Source of the DNA: Phycisphaerales bacterium
GTDB taxonomy: Bacteria > Planctomycetota > Phycisphaerae > Sedimentisphaerales > Anaerobacaceae
NCBI GenBank assembly: GCA_003141315.1
Contig: PLLP01000002.1
Coordinates: forward strand, 210,336-274,335
Length of the DNA: 64,000 nucleotides
Direction: 5' to 3'
Positions 28,533 to 36,679 of the stretch are shown piece by piece. Made by a program: the position numbers and the translations under genes. Below the pieces are notes generated by a model, which was not told the DNA's origin, ran no database searches, and worked only from the letters and a program-made list of their open reading frames with translations. Position 1 is the stretch's first letter. Each line of letters opens with the position of its first letter.

Positions 28533-28684
28533 TAAAAATTCGTAAAAAATGTGTAGAATTTTCGTGATTTTCTTTAACCTCTTATTATTTCAAGGGTTAG
28601 GAAAGACAAAAGTATTTATTTTCACCTGTATTTTGCGGTTTATTAGAGATATTTTCTCTGAAATTCGCCGCGACATGGAAAAGA

Positions 28685-30073
28685 TTATCTTTTTATAAGT
28701 ATAGCGGCGTAGGAGCCGTCGTGGTCGGGGGAGTCTGCTGAGGGAAGAGTAAGCAAATCTTTCTCGAGGGAAAAATCGGGGCTGGATTCGAGAAATTTTT
28801 TTACGAGCAGATTATTTTCTTCCAGCTGGAGGCTGCAGGTGCTGTAGCAGATTTTGCCGCCACTTTTGACGAGGGCGGCGGCTTTGTGCAGGATGTCGAG
28901 TTGTTTCTTTGCGAGGGATTGAATTGCCTGTTTTGTGATTCGCAGGCGGACTTCGGGTCTTTTTGCGAGGACGGCGGTGTTCGAGCAGGGGACGTCGAGC
29001 AGGACGCAATCAAAGAGGCCTTCTTTATCTGTAATTTTTTGCAGTTCGTTGTATTCGAATACGGTAATGCTTTTTAATTTTAATCTTTCGATATTCTCTT
29101 TGATGAGGGAGAGTCTTTTTTCGTCAATGTCTGTTGCGAAGATTTTTGCGCGGTCGGCGGTTTGTTCAGCGAGTTGTGTGGTTTTGGTGCCGGGAGCTGC
29201 GCAGAGGTCGAGGATTGACCAGTCGGGTTTCGGCTGGAGAGTTTTCACGGGGATTGCCGCGGCCAAATCCTGGATGGTGAAGAGGCCTTCGGCGAAGCCG
29301 GGCAGTGATGATATTTGTTTTGGCGAATGGAGCTGAATCAGGGAGTCATCGATAATCTGAAAATCAATGCCGGCCTGCTGAAGTTTTTTTGTCAAATCCT
29401 GCACGGTTGTTCTTAATATGTTTGGCCGCAGATAGACGGATGGTCTGCGGTTGGAGGCGAAGCAGATTTGTCTGGTTTGCTCCGGTGTGAATTGTTCGAG
29501 CCAGTTGCTGATAAGCCAGGCGGGCAGCGAAAAGGCAGAGCTTAAATAATCGGCATTGGTTTTTTGATAGTCGGGCAGGAAGTCGGAATCAAAGAGGCAG
29601 CCTGTCAAGGTATTTTGCGGAAGCGTTCTTGTTATGGTTTCCTGTGAAAGGGGTGAGTTGCGGTTTTCGATATGCGACGCGATTTTTCGCAGGATAGCGT
29701 TGACGAAGGCGGCTTGTTTTTGGCCGGCAATTTTTTTGGCGGTTTCGACGGCCTCATTGACGATTGAATAGACGGGGGTTTGCGGGCAAAGACCGAGCTC
29801 GAAAGAGCCGATGCGGATAATGTTGAGTATTTTTGCCGAGATTCTTTTGACGGGGAGGTCTGCGAATGAGGTTATCACCAAATCGAGTGCGGAGCGGTTT
29901 CTGATTGTGCCATAGACCAGGTCGGTGGTGCGTTGTTTCTGGTTAGTCTTTTCGATTAATTCACGGGGGATGGTTTCGGTGGTTCGCTCGGTGAGGCGAT
30001 TGAGGGCAATTGCGGCGAGCGTTCTTGCGGAGACTGGTTCGGGACTTTTTTGGCTTGGGTTGTATTTTGTCAT
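28685..30073 (-). CDS. rsmB: 16S rRNA m5C967 methyltransferase
   Basis: 462 residues. The N-terminal NusB-like RNA-binding domain (about 15-150, LAAIALNRLTERTTETIP ... SIVNEAVETAKK) is followed by the SAM-dependent methyltransferase. Motif I is LDLCAAPGTKTTQLAE, motif IV LLDVPCSNTAVLAKRPEVR and motif VI CYSTCSLQLEENN with the catalytic Cys. It modifies 16S rRNA. Its ATG overlaps the fmt stop by four bases (ATGA), so the two are translationally coupled. Confidence 0.94.
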   Translation of the reverse strand: MTKYNPSQKSPEPVSARTLAAIALNRLTERTTETIPRELIEKTNQKQRTTDLVYGTIRNRSALDLVITSFADLPVKRISAKILNIIRIGSFELGLCPQTPVYSIVNEAVETAKKIAGQKQAAFVNAILRKIASHIENRNSPLSQETITRTLPQNTLTGCLFDSDFLPDYQKTNADYLSSAFSLPAWLISNWLEQFTPEQTRQICFASNRRPSVYLRPNILRTTVQDLTKKLQQAGIDFQIIDDSLIQLHSPKQISSLPGFAEGLFTIQDLAAAIPVKTLQPKPDWSILDLCAAPGTKTTQLAEQTADRAKIFATDIDEKRLSLIKENIERLKLKSITVFEYNELQKITDKEGLFDCVLLDVPCSNTAVLAKRPEVRLRITKQAIQSLAKKQLDILHKAAALVKSGGKICYSTCSLQLEENNLLVKKFLESSPDFSLEKDLLTLPSADSPDHDGSYAAILIKR

Positions 30074-31023
30074 AGTTGTAATTTGAGGAAGGAATCGCCC
30101 GGTTTAGTTTGGCGGCCATTGGTAAAGGCCCTGAAAGACATAATGGAGCTGCCGGCGGGTTTGATTTGGGTTATTTTTAATGCGTTTTGTCCGCATATAA
30201 CGTTCAGATTATTGTCGATTGTGCCTGGAGAGATTTTTTCCGGGTTGGTTGAGGGGATTATTTCAGCGGCGGCGAAGGTGACGTGTTCAGTTTTGCCGGT
30301 TTTTTTCGAGAGATAATTTGCGGATGCGCCGGGCCAGGGGAAGAGGCCGAGAATTTTATTGCGGATTGTATCGGCGGGTTCGCCGAAGTCGATGAAGCCG
30401 TCAGATTTTTTCAGTTTTGGCGCCTTGGTGGCAAGTGAATCGTCCTGTTTTTGATAAGCGGCTTTGCCGGTTTCGATTGAATTGATGGTTTCGAGCAGAA
30501 GCGGCGCAGCCAAAAGAGCGAGCCTGTCGTGGAGGCTGGCAGAATTTTCATCCGGTTCTATTTTGGTTTTGGATTGTGCGATTATGTCGCCGGCATCGAT
30601 TTTTTCTGCGAGGGTTATGATGGAGATGCCGGTTTCTTTTTCGCTGTTGATTATTGCCCAGTTAATGGGAGCAGCGCCCCGGTATTTGGGCAGGAGCGAT
30701 GCGTGGACGTTGACGGCGCCTTTGGGGGGGAGGCCCGTGAGTGTATTTGCGATCTTGTGGCCGAAAGCGATTACGACGAGCAAATCGGGTTCAGCTTTTT
30801 TAATCCGGTCGGCGCTTTTAGGAGAGTGGACATCGTCGGTCTCGATGAGCGGGATGGAATTTTCTTTGGCCCAGATACTTACAGGAGTCGGGGTGGGAAG
30901 CCGGCCCCTGCCCGCGGGGTGAGGCGTTGCGGTGACGACAAGCGATAATTTGTGCGGCGACGCTGCAATCGCATTTAGGCAATCGATACCGAACTGGCCG
31001 CTTCCGAGATATACGATGTTCAT
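30070..31023 (-). CDS. fmt: Methionyl-tRNA formyltransferase
   Basis: 317 residues. Formylates Met-tRNAfMet with 10-formyl-THF for translation initiation. Motifs: YLGSGQFGIDCL, VVTATPHPAGRGR, the catalytic region VNVHASLLPKYRGAAPINWAI (Asn, His) and IDAGDII with Asp. The C-terminal OB-like domain follows about residue 205. It lies in the order def-fmt-rsmB on the minus strand, the classic arrangement of N-terminal formyl/deformyl genes. Confidence 0.96.
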   Translation of the reverse strand: MNIVYLGSGQFGIDCLNAIAASPHKLSLVVTATPHPAGRGRLPTPTPVSIWAKENSIPLIETDDVHSPKSADRIKKAEPDLLVVIAFGHKIANTLTGLPPKGAVNVHASLLPKYRGAAPINWAIINSEKETGISIITLAEKIDAGDIIAQSKTKIEPDENSASLHDRLALLAAPLLLETINSIETGKAAYQKQDDSLATKAPKLKKSDGFIDFGEPADTIRNKILGLFPWPGASANYLSKKTGKTEHVTFAAAEIIPSTNPEKISPGTIDNNLNVICGQNALKITQIKPAGSSIMSFRAFTNGRQTKPGDSFLKLQL

Positions 31024-31054
31024 AGCGATTTACCATTCATAAAAACAGAAAAAA

Positions 31055-31087
31055 GGCACAGAGGCACAAAGGGGCAAAGGCACAAAG
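31055..31087. repeat. GGCACAGAGGCACAAAGG-type run between def and fmt
   Basis: A 33-base run of imperfect GGCACA(A/G)AG units. The same family occurs at 2771-2797, 36644-36675 and 52711-52756. No hairpin is apparent. Confidence 0.6.
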
Positions 31088-31105
31088 TGATTAAGGAATT
31101 TTATT

Positions 31106-31630
31106 TTATTGATTTTCATTTTCCTGACGGTCTTTGAGTTCCTGGAGTTTTTTACGATGGGCGATTTTGGCGACGGTGGACATTTTGTCGGCGATAGTTG
31201 TTCCGTTGATGTGGTCGAACTCGTGCTGTAAAGCCCTTGCGTAAAGACCCTCGGCTTCTTCGGTGAAGACTTTGCCGTCGAGGCCGGTAGCGGTGACGGT
31301 GCATTTTTTGTATCTGCGAATTCTTGTGAACACGCCCGGCACTGAGAGGCAGCCTTCTTCGTTTGTGACAGTTTTTCCATCGCATACGACAGTCGGATTA
31401 ATAAAGGCCCTTACGTTTTCTTTTTGGCCGTCGAGGCTGATGATGAAGATTCGCAGCGGCACGCCCGCCTGCGGCCCTGCGAGGCCGACGCCCTTGTATT
31501 CGACCATAATATCCGCCATTTTATCGACGAGTTTTCGGATTGGTTCGTCGATTTTTTCTACCGGCTTAGCCGGTTCCGCCAGAACCTTCGCCGGAATATG
31601 TGTAATGTGACAATTTTCGATATCAATCAT
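31106..31630 (-). CDS. def: Peptide deformylase
   Basis: 174 residues. Removes the N-terminal formyl group from new proteins. All three metal motifs are present: GVGLAGPQAGV, EGCLSVPG with the Cys ligand, and QHEFDHINGTT with two His ligands and the catalytic Glu. Upstream of fmt on the same strand. The last residues (KDRQENENQ) run into repeat-like DNA. Confidence 0.96.
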   Translation of the reverse strand: MIDIENCHITHIPAKVLAEPAKPVEKIDEPIRKLVDKMADIMVEYKGVGLAGPQAGVPLRIFIISLDGQKENVRAFINPTVVCDGKTVTNEEGCLSVPGVFTRIRRYKKCTVTATGLDGKVFTEEAEGLYARALQHEFDHINGTTIADKMSTVAKIAHRKKLQELKDRQENENQ

Positions 31631-31655
31631 TTTTAATCGTCATTGCCTTTCGTTA

Positions 31656-32399
31656 TCAGTCGAATTCGTGTCCTTCGAAAATATTTCCGAGATAAAGTTT
31701 TCGGACGGTCTGGTTCCGGACAATCTGCGATGGCGGGCCTGAAGCACAGACTGTGCCGTGGTCGATTATGTAAGCTTTATCGACGACCTCGAGGGTTCGT
31801 TCGACGTTATGGTCGGTAATGAGAATGCTTACTCCGCTGGCGACGAGGTGCCTGATTTGGCGCTGGAGGTCTTCGACGGCGATGGGGTCAACGCCGCTGA
31901 AAGGCTCATCGAGAAGAATCAGAAGGGGTTCGGTGACCATAGCGCGTGCGATTTCGAGTTTTCTTCGTTCGCCGCCCGAAAGGAATCTGCCTTGGCTGGC
32001 GGCGACTTCGGTGAGTGCGAAGCGTTCGATAAGCTCATCCGCCTTTTTTTTCCTGTCAGCGGAGGTGATTGACATTGTTTCGAGGATGGCGAGGAGATTA
32101 TCCCGGACGGAGAGTTTTTGAAAGATGCTCGGCTCCTGTGAGAGGTAGCCGATGCCGATGCGAGCCCTTTTGTACATTGGAAGAGCGGTAATATCCTGGC
32201 CCTCGAAGGAGACAGCGCCGCTGTTCGGGGTAATCATACCCATAATCATACGGAAGGTGGTGGTTTTGCCTGCGCCGTTTCTGCCGAGTAGGCCTACGAT
32301 GGTCTGGCGTTCGATGCTGAGCGATACGCCGCTGACGACGGTTCTGCCTGAATATTTTTTTATAAGTTCCCGTGTTTCGAGAAGCGCCGAGTTTTGCAT
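31656..32399 (-). CDS. lptB: Lipopolysaccharide export ABC transporter ATPase LptB
   Basis: 247 residues. Walker A GLLGRNGAGKTTTF, Q-loop GIGYLSQEPSIF, signature LSGGERRKLEIARA, Walker B LLILLDEPFSGVDPIA and H-loop ITDHNV. The string LSQEPSIFQKLSVRDNLLAILE is characteristic of LptB rather than of amino-acid transporters. It powers LPS transport from the inner membrane with LptFG, which are not in the window. AGAGG precedes the ATG. Confidence 0.93.
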   Translation of the reverse strand: MQNSALLETRELIKKYSGRTVVSGVSLSIERQTIVGLLGRNGAGKTTTFRMIMGMITPNSGAVSFEGQDITALPMYKRARIGIGYLSQEPSIFQKLSVRDNLLAILETMSITSADRKKKADELIERFALTEVAASQGRFLSGGERRKLEIARAMVTEPLLILLDEPFSGVDPIAVEDLQRQIRHLVASGVSILITDHNVERTLEVVDKAYIIDHGTVCASGPPSQIVRNQTVRKLYLGNIFEGHEFD

Positions 32400-32562
32400 T
32401 TTTACCTCTGTTTAAGCACAACAAGTATCGCTGCTATTATAACGGTAAGTGGTTTCAAAGCAACCCAAAGCTGCGGTTTGAAGCCGCAGTGCGGGCTTTC
32501 GATTGTGATTTTACTTAACTTGTTATTTTGCAAATGGTTATGATTGATATTGGCAATTTTTC

Positions 32563-32592
32563 TTGACTTTAATATGCGTTTTCGGTTATGAT
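32563..32592 (+). promoter_or_regulatory. Promoter of a candidate small transcript
   Basis: TTGACT at 32563-32568 and TATGAT at 32587-32592, spaced 18, each one base off consensus. A terminator lies about 170 bases downstream at 32766. Confidence 0.5.
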
Positions 32593-32636
32593 ATGGTTGT
32601 TTGAAGGACGGATTGGGTAAATAAGCTGGCGTGGCG

Positions 32637-32732
32637 ATGAAGAGATTTTATTATACAAACTGGCTTCCGTTTTTGGTTAGTAAAAGGCGCATTTTGTTTT
32701 TGGCCGTCGTAAGTTATATGTCCCTTTGTTGA
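32637..32732 (+). CDS. Possible 31-residue membrane peptide
   Basis: ATG 32637 opens a short frame, MKRFYYTNWLPFLVSKRR followed by ILFLAVVSYMSLC and TGA. It is basic then hydrophobic, as in small membrane peptides or type I toxins. It sits between a good promoter and a strong terminator, so the region is probably transcribed. There is no clear ribosome-binding site, and the transcript could equally be a non-coding RNA. The rest of 32400-32900 contains a CTGCGG-type hairpin near 32470 and nothing else recognisable. Confidence 0.35.
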   Translation: MKRFYYTNWLPFLVSKRRILFLAVVSYMSLC

Positions 32733-32765
32733 TGAAGGGCAGATGTAATTATCCCCCTCATGGTG

Positions 32766-32811
32766 AAAACCCCCGCGCTTTCTTGCGAAAGCAAGAGTGG
32801 GGGTTTTTTTT
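32766..32811 (+). terminator. Intrinsic terminator of the small transcript
   Basis: AAAACCCCCGCGCTTTCTTGC pairs with GCAAGAGTGGGGGTTTT around a GAAA loop, followed by a run of T. The CTTTCTTGCGAAAGCAA core also occurs in the hairpin at 56101-56141. Confidence 0.85.
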
Positions 32812-32900
32812 ATGCGCAGCTGCCAGGTTTATCAATTTGACATGGCAGGTTCATTTCTGTAATCTTATAAAAATTACCTTAAGGATTGAAAGGGCGGCGA

Positions 32901-33884
32901 ATGATAATAGTGACAGGCGGGGCGGGATTCATCGGGTCGGCGATAGTAGCGGCGCTGAATGCACGGGGAATCGAGGACATTATAATCGTTGACCGGCTGG
33001 GCAGTGACCAGAGGTGGAAGAATTTGGTTAACCTGTCTTTCGCTGATTACGTGGACAAAGATGATTTTCTGCAATTGGCGGTTGAGAAAAGGATAGCGAT
33101 GCCGGTGAAGGCGGTTTTTCATTTAGGGGCGTGCGCTGATACGACCGAGACCGATGCGGATTATCTCATCAAGAATAATTATGAATATACGAAACTGTTG
33201 GCGCAGTGGGCGGCGGATTCAAAGATTCGATTTATCTACGCATCGAGCGCCGCGACTTACGGCGATGGTTCGCAAGGTTTTCTGGATGACGAAGAGAGAA
33301 TTGAAAAACTTGAGCCTTTGAATATGTATGGCTACTCGAAGCAGCTTTTTGATTTGTGGGCGAAGATGACGGGGCTGCTGGGGAAGATTGCGGGGCTGAA
33401 GTATTTCAATGTCTTTGGGCCAAACGAATACCACAAGGGTAATATGCGGTCGTTTGTGTTAAAAGCTCACGACTCCGCCTTCGGCGGACCTACGGCGGGA
33501 AGTGTAAAGCTGTTTAAATCGGGTAATCCGAAATATGCTGACGGCGAATATGTGCGGGATTTTATTTATGTGAAGGATGCGGTCGATATGACGCTTTTCT
33601 TTTTGGATAATCCGAGGGTTTGCGGGCTTTATAATATCGGGACTGGAAAGGCGAGGAGCTGGAACGATTTAGCAAAGGCTGTCTTTGCGGCAATGGGTAA
33701 AGAGCCTAAAATTGAGTATGTTGATATGCCTGAAAACCTGCAGAAGCAATACCAGTATTTTACGGAGGCTGACATAACCAAGTTGAAAAAAGCCGGCTGG
33801 AAAAAACCGATAACCAGCCTTGAAGATGCGGTAAAAGATTATATCCAAAACTACCTGGCAGGCGGCAAATACCTGGAGACGTAG
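32901..33884 (+). CDS. hldD: ADP-L-glycero-D-manno-heptose 6-epimerase
   Basis: 327 residues, short-chain dehydrogenase fold. N-terminal NADP site VTGGAGFIGSAIV, ASSAATYGDGS with the catalytic Ser/Thr, YGYSKQLFD with the Tyr-x-x-x-Lys pair, and KYFNVFGPNEYHKGNM, typical of HldD. It makes L,D-heptose for the LPS inner core, fitting LptB nearby. I chose ATG 32901 (MIIVTGG) over the upstream TTG 32886; AAAGGG lies 6 bases before it. Confidence 0.92.
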   Translation: MIIVTGGAGFIGSAIVAALNARGIEDIIIVDRLGSDQRWKNLVNLSFADYVDKDDFLQLAVEKRIAMPVKAVFHLGACADTTETDADYLIKNNYEYTKLLAQWAADSKIRFIYASSAATYGDGSQGFLDDEERIEKLEPLNMYGYSKQLFDLWAKMTGLLGKIAGLKYFNVFGPNEYHKGNMRSFVLKAHDSAFGGPTAGSVKLFKSGNPKYADGEYVRDFIYVKDAVDMTLFFLDNPRVCGLYNIGTGKARSWNDLAKAVFAAMGKEPKIEYVDMPENLQKQYQYFTEADITKLKKAGWKKPITSLEDAVKDYIQNYLAGGKYLET

Positions 33885-34037
33885 AATCCAGAAGCCAGAA
33901 TTCAGAAGCCAGTCCGCCACACGAAAGGCGGATAAATTTAGAATTTAGAATTAAGAAGTCAGAAGTGGGAAGGGTAAGAAGGGTATAAAAGGTGAGAAGG
34001 ATGGGATTGGGCGGGTGGTGATTTTTGGGAGAATAAG
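33885..34037. repeat. Dispersed repeat block after hldD
   Basis: Contains GTCCGCCACACGAAAGGCGG at 33912-33931, then AATTTAGAATTTAGAATT and AAGTGGGAAGGGTAAGAAGG units. All three families recur between 40 and 62 kb. Confidence 0.6.
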
Positions 34038-34520
34038 ATGAAAAATCCAAAACCTGTTTCAGAGAAAACCATGCAAAAAACCAATGAGTTCCTTGGAGAA
34101 TACAATCTTACGGCTGAGCAATTAAATGAATCGCAAAAGGATTGCCTGTTCAGCTATATCAATGAAGAAAGAGGCGTGAAGGGTTATGTGCAGGTTGTCA
34201 TTGTTTGTATAATATTTTTTATAATAGCATCTTTATATTGTATTCCTGTAATGAAATTCGCTGTTGGGAATTTAGCGATAAACGCGGTAAAAGTGAATGA
34301 TGATGGAAAGGAGAGGTGTATTCAACTGGATAAGCAGGCAAAGGAGATTGTTACGAATTATGGCCTTATATGTGCAGTAATGGGTTTTTTGTGGGGCAGT
34401 ATAACTTACGCATTACTTGTAAATGGAGCAGTTGAAACGGTTTTTTCCGTAAGGCGTTTGCGTGATAAAAAGAAAATTTTTGAGGCTTTTTTGCCGGCTG
34501 TAAAAGCAGCCCCGCAATAG
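34038..34520 (+). CDS. Hypothetical two-TM membrane protein
   Basis: 160 residues. A hydrophilic N terminus (about 1-50) is followed by TM1 (VQVVIVCIIFFIIASLYCIPV), a 45-residue loop and TM2 (LICAVMGFLWGSITYALLV), then a basic tail. I do not recognise the family. GGGAG precedes the ATG. A hairpin ending GCTAAA follows the stop within 5 bases. Confidence 0.6.
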   Translation: MKNPKPVSEKTMQKTNEFLGEYNLTAEQLNESQKDCLFSYINEERGVKGYVQVVIVCIIFFIIASLYCIPVMKFAVGNLAINAVKVNDDGKERCIQLDKQAKEIVTNYGLICAVMGFLWGSITYALLVNGAVETVFSVRRLRDKKKIFEAFLPAVKAAPQ

Positions 34521-34524
34521 CTGA

Positions 34525-34562
34525 AGCCCTGCCCATCCGCCTTCGGCGGAGCAGGGCTAAAC
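34525..34562. repeat. Hairpin ending in GCTAAA
   Basis: AGCCCTGC at 34525-34532 pairs with GCAGGGCT at 34551-34558, with an inner TCCGCC-TTC-GGCGGA stem, followed by AAAC. Same design as the hairpins near 52850-52992 and 56101-56141. Confidence 0.55.
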
Positions 34563-34595
34563 AAACAACAACATTGCGATTTGGAGAGGTGAAGG

Positions 34596-35123
34596 ATGGG
34601 GTTTATTAGCCGGCTGTTTCGCAAGGGGCTGACGGAGGAGGAAATGGCCGGTATAACGATGGATAAGAGGGCCTACTGGGAGGTGCTGGGAATTAAGGCA
34701 AAGCAGGCGGGCGAGTTTTTTCTGGCGCTTATCGAGCTGATGCCGGCAGATTCCACTTTTTGCGTCGAGGGGACAAGTCTTGCCAGGAAGGTAAAATCGT
34801 TTTTTAAGAAGAGCAGGACACCGCATACAACGAGGGTTTGGCTTGGGACAAGTTATCCGAGGCCGGATGTTTTTCATATTGCTTTCAATGAACAGAATAT
34901 GCGGCAAATAGCGGATTTTACCGGGATTTTCAGCGTGCCTGAAATCTGCGACCACATATACATTTATCGGGATGACAATATGCTTCTGGAGTGGACAGAT
35001 GCGTTTTCGAAATCGCTTTATATTTCCAAAATAATTCCCGAAAAATACGTCAAAGTTTTTTGCGAGAAATTCGGGTGCATTTATCGCGACGCGAGCAGTC
35101 CTTACAGGCCGGCAGACGATTGA
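34596..35123 (+). CDS. Hypothetical protein
   Basis: 175 residues, soluble, mixed alpha/beta, no signal peptide. It starts MGFISRLFRKGLTEEEMAG; later segments TRVWLGTSYPRPDVFHIAF and ICDHIYIYRDDNMLLEW look like beta strands of a small sensor or binding fold. No family recognised. A good ribosome-binding stretch, GGAGAGGTGAAGG, precedes the ATG. It lies 75 bases after the two-TM protein and may be co-transcribed with it. Confidence 0.6.
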   Translation: MGFISRLFRKGLTEEEMAGITMDKRAYWEVLGIKAKQAGEFFLALIELMPADSTFCVEGTSLARKVKSFFKKSRTPHTTRVWLGTSYPRPDVFHIAFNEQNMRQIADFTGIFSVPEICDHIYIYRDDNMLLEWTDAFSKSLYISKIIPEKYVKVFCEKFGCIYRDASSPYRPADD

Positions 35124-35174
35124 TTATGCGCTGATATTATTTGAAAAATTGCCGGTTTTAGGTTATAATTTGGT

Positions 35175-35258
35175 ATGCCGATTACGCCGTATCATTTTGG
35201 GCCTGCGGGTCAAAGGGTGTGGATTTTGAGAAGAGATTCTGGTATGCTGCAGTTATAA
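35175..35258 (+). pseudogene. Remnant of the 5' end of the 35938 gene
   Basis: Reads MPITPYHFGPAG and then loses similarity and stops (27 codons). The first 36 bases differ from the start of the gene at 35938 (MPFTPYHFGPAG) by only two or three substitutions. The nucleotidyltransferase pair lies between this fragment and the full gene. It looks like a displaced or duplicated gene start left by an insertion. Confidence 0.7.
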
Positions 35259-35294
35259 GGCTTAATTTTTTTTGCTTTAAGGTGAGATGTTTGA

Positions 35295-35477
35295 ATGGGC
35301 GTTTTGAAACTGACAAAACACAATGAGAGGAAAGAAATCGAGTTCGAGCTGGATTATCTTGCGACTCTTACTACCAAAGAAAGATTTGAAATGATGTTCG
35401 AGAAATCCCGCCGGCAGGCTCGGCTGCTGAAAAGAAATGGACGTAGAAAAACTACTGAAGTTATTAAAAGAAAATAA
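35295..35477 (+). CDS. Small basic protein, probable partner of the nucleotidyltransferase
   Basis: 60 residues, highly charged and helical (MGVLKLTKHNERKEIEFELDYL, then FEKSRRQARLLKRNGRRK). It overlaps the next gene by 41 bases in another frame, which strongly suggests coupled expression. Small helical proteins of this sort are paired with minimal nucleotidyltransferases in toxin-antitoxin-like modules. No named family recognised. Confidence 0.55.
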   Translation: MGVLKLTKHNERKEIEFELDYLATLTTKERFEMMFEKSRRQARLLKRNGRRKTTEVIKRK

Positions 35478-35904
35478 AGTGCGGTTTGTCATCATAGGTG
35501 CGACCGCCTTTCCCGTCTATGGGTATTCACGCGCTACATTGGACATCGATATTTTCATAGAGCCGACTTCGAGCAATGCTGAAAGGGCCCGGCGTGCGCT
35601 GGCCAAAGTTGGATACGATATGACGGATATTAGTATCGAGGATTTGCTCACAAAGAAGATATTGATTCGGCAATATCTTCTGGAGACCGATATTCATCCG
35701 TTTGTGGAAGGAGCTGCTTTTGCCAGGGTCTGGTCTCGCAAAGTTAAGGCGAAGCTTGGGAATAGTTTTGTGTGGTTTGCGTCTTTGGATGACTTGATAA
35801 AGATGAAAAAGGCAGCCGGTCGCGCCAAGGATATTGAGGACCTCAAACATCTTCTTCGGCTTAGACGTAAAGCAAACATACGTCGCAGAAAGTCGAAATT
35901 GTAG
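35437..35904 (+). CDS. Nucleotidyltransferase-fold protein (toxin-antitoxin-like)
   Basis: 155 residues. The N terminus (KVRFVIIGATAFPVYGYSRATLDIDIFIEPT) matches the AbiEii/MNT-type nucleotidyltransferase core: GA-A-x-x-x-YG for the usual GG-x-A, and the catalytic pair D-I-D. The third Asp lies in LETDIHP. The C-terminal helix SLDDLIKMKKAAGRAKDIEDLKHLL is typical of this group. It probably transfers a nucleotide to a partner or tRNA; the paired small gene fits a toxin-antitoxin pair. The locus is bounded by a duplicated gene start. Confidence 0.75.
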   Translation: MDVEKLLKLLKENKVRFVIIGATAFPVYGYSRATLDIDIFIEPTSSNAERARRALAKVGYDMTDISIEDLLTKKILIRQYLLETDIHPFVEGAAFARVWSRKVKAKLGNSFVWFASLDDLIKMKKAAGRAKDIEDLKHLLRLRRKANIRRRKSKL

Positions 35905-35937
35905 ATATTATTTTTTCCTGCCTTGAAACAGGTTTGT

Positions 35938-36477
35938 ATGCCGTTTACGCCGTATCATTTTGGGCCTGCAGGGTTAATCGGGCTGGTATTCAAGAGGCGA
36001 GTTGACCTGCCGGTATTTTTGCTGGCGAATGTGGCGATTGATATAGAGGTGCTAATTATTTACGGCCTCGGTCTTGGCTGGCCTCACCACAGGTTGTGCC
36101 ATACTTTTTTGGGCGGTGCGGTTGTCGGTATTGCGGTGGCGGCGGTGTGCTTTCCATTGCGGGGCGTTTTCAAAAAGGTGATGGAGCTTTTCCATCTCGC
36201 ATACAACACAACCTTTTTGAAGATGCTTATCTGGTCGATTCTCGGCGTGTGGCTTCACGTGTTTATCGATGCTATGGACCACTGGGACGTCAAGCCGTTC
36301 TGGCCATACGGCAAAAATCCACTTTGGTCCGCCAATGGCGGACTTAACGACTACCAGATAAAGATGGTCTGTCTTATATGCTGGGTGGCAGCACTTGCCT
36401 TGCTGGCGATACATCTTGCAAGACACAATATGCAGGACACAAGACACAAGACACAAGACCCCAGACGCAAGACGTAA
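35938..36477 (+). CDS. Multi-pass membrane protein, MPFTPYHFGPA family
   Basis: 179 residues with about four TM segments. The start MPFTPYHFGPAGLIGLVFKRR followed by LPVFLLANVAIDIEV, the PHHRLCHTFLGG histidines and LHVFIDAMDHWDVKPFWP suggest the membrane-bound, metal-dependent-hydrolase-like group (YdjM/DUF457-like), but I am not certain. The last 17 residues (HNMQDTRHKTQDPRRKT) are encoded by the dispersed GACACAAGACACAAG repeat, so the natural C terminus was extended by repeat DNA. ATG 35938 is preferred to TTG 35923. Confidence 0.6.
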   Translation: MPFTPYHFGPAGLIGLVFKRRVDLPVFLLANVAIDIEVLIIYGLGLGWPHHRLCHTFLGGAVVGIAVAAVCFPLRGVFKKVMELFHLAYNTTFLKMLIWSILGVWLHVFIDAMDHWDVKPFWPYGKNPLWSANGGLNDYQIKMVCLICWVAALALLAIHLARHNMQDTRHKTQDPRRKT

Positions 36478-36535
36478 GTCATAAGTCATAAGTCGCAGGT
36501 CGCAAGTCAGAAGTAAGACACAAGACTTAAGACTT
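36424..36535. repeat. GACACAAGAC / AAGTCATAAGTC low-complexity run
   Basis: About 110 bases of imperfect 7-10 base units (CACAAGA, TAAGTCA, CGCAAGTCAGA). It overlaps the 3' end of the preceding gene. The same text occurs at 40785-40870. Confidence 0.65.
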
Positions 36536-36643
36536 GCTGATGGGGGTATAGTTTAATATAATCACGCCCAATAATGCTACTTTTAGACCGGATAAAGAAC
36601 AGCGTGGAGCGTAGATAGCGGAGCGGATGGAATAGAATGGATA

Positions 36644-36675
36644 GGCACAAAGGCACAGAGGGACAAAGGCACAGG
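36644..36675. repeat. GGCACAAAGGCACAGAG run before tyrS
   Basis: Imperfect GGCACA units end four bases before the tyrS ATG, so the repeat itself must provide the ribosome-binding region (CACAGGG). Confidence 0.6.
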
Positions 36676-36679
36676 GCAA

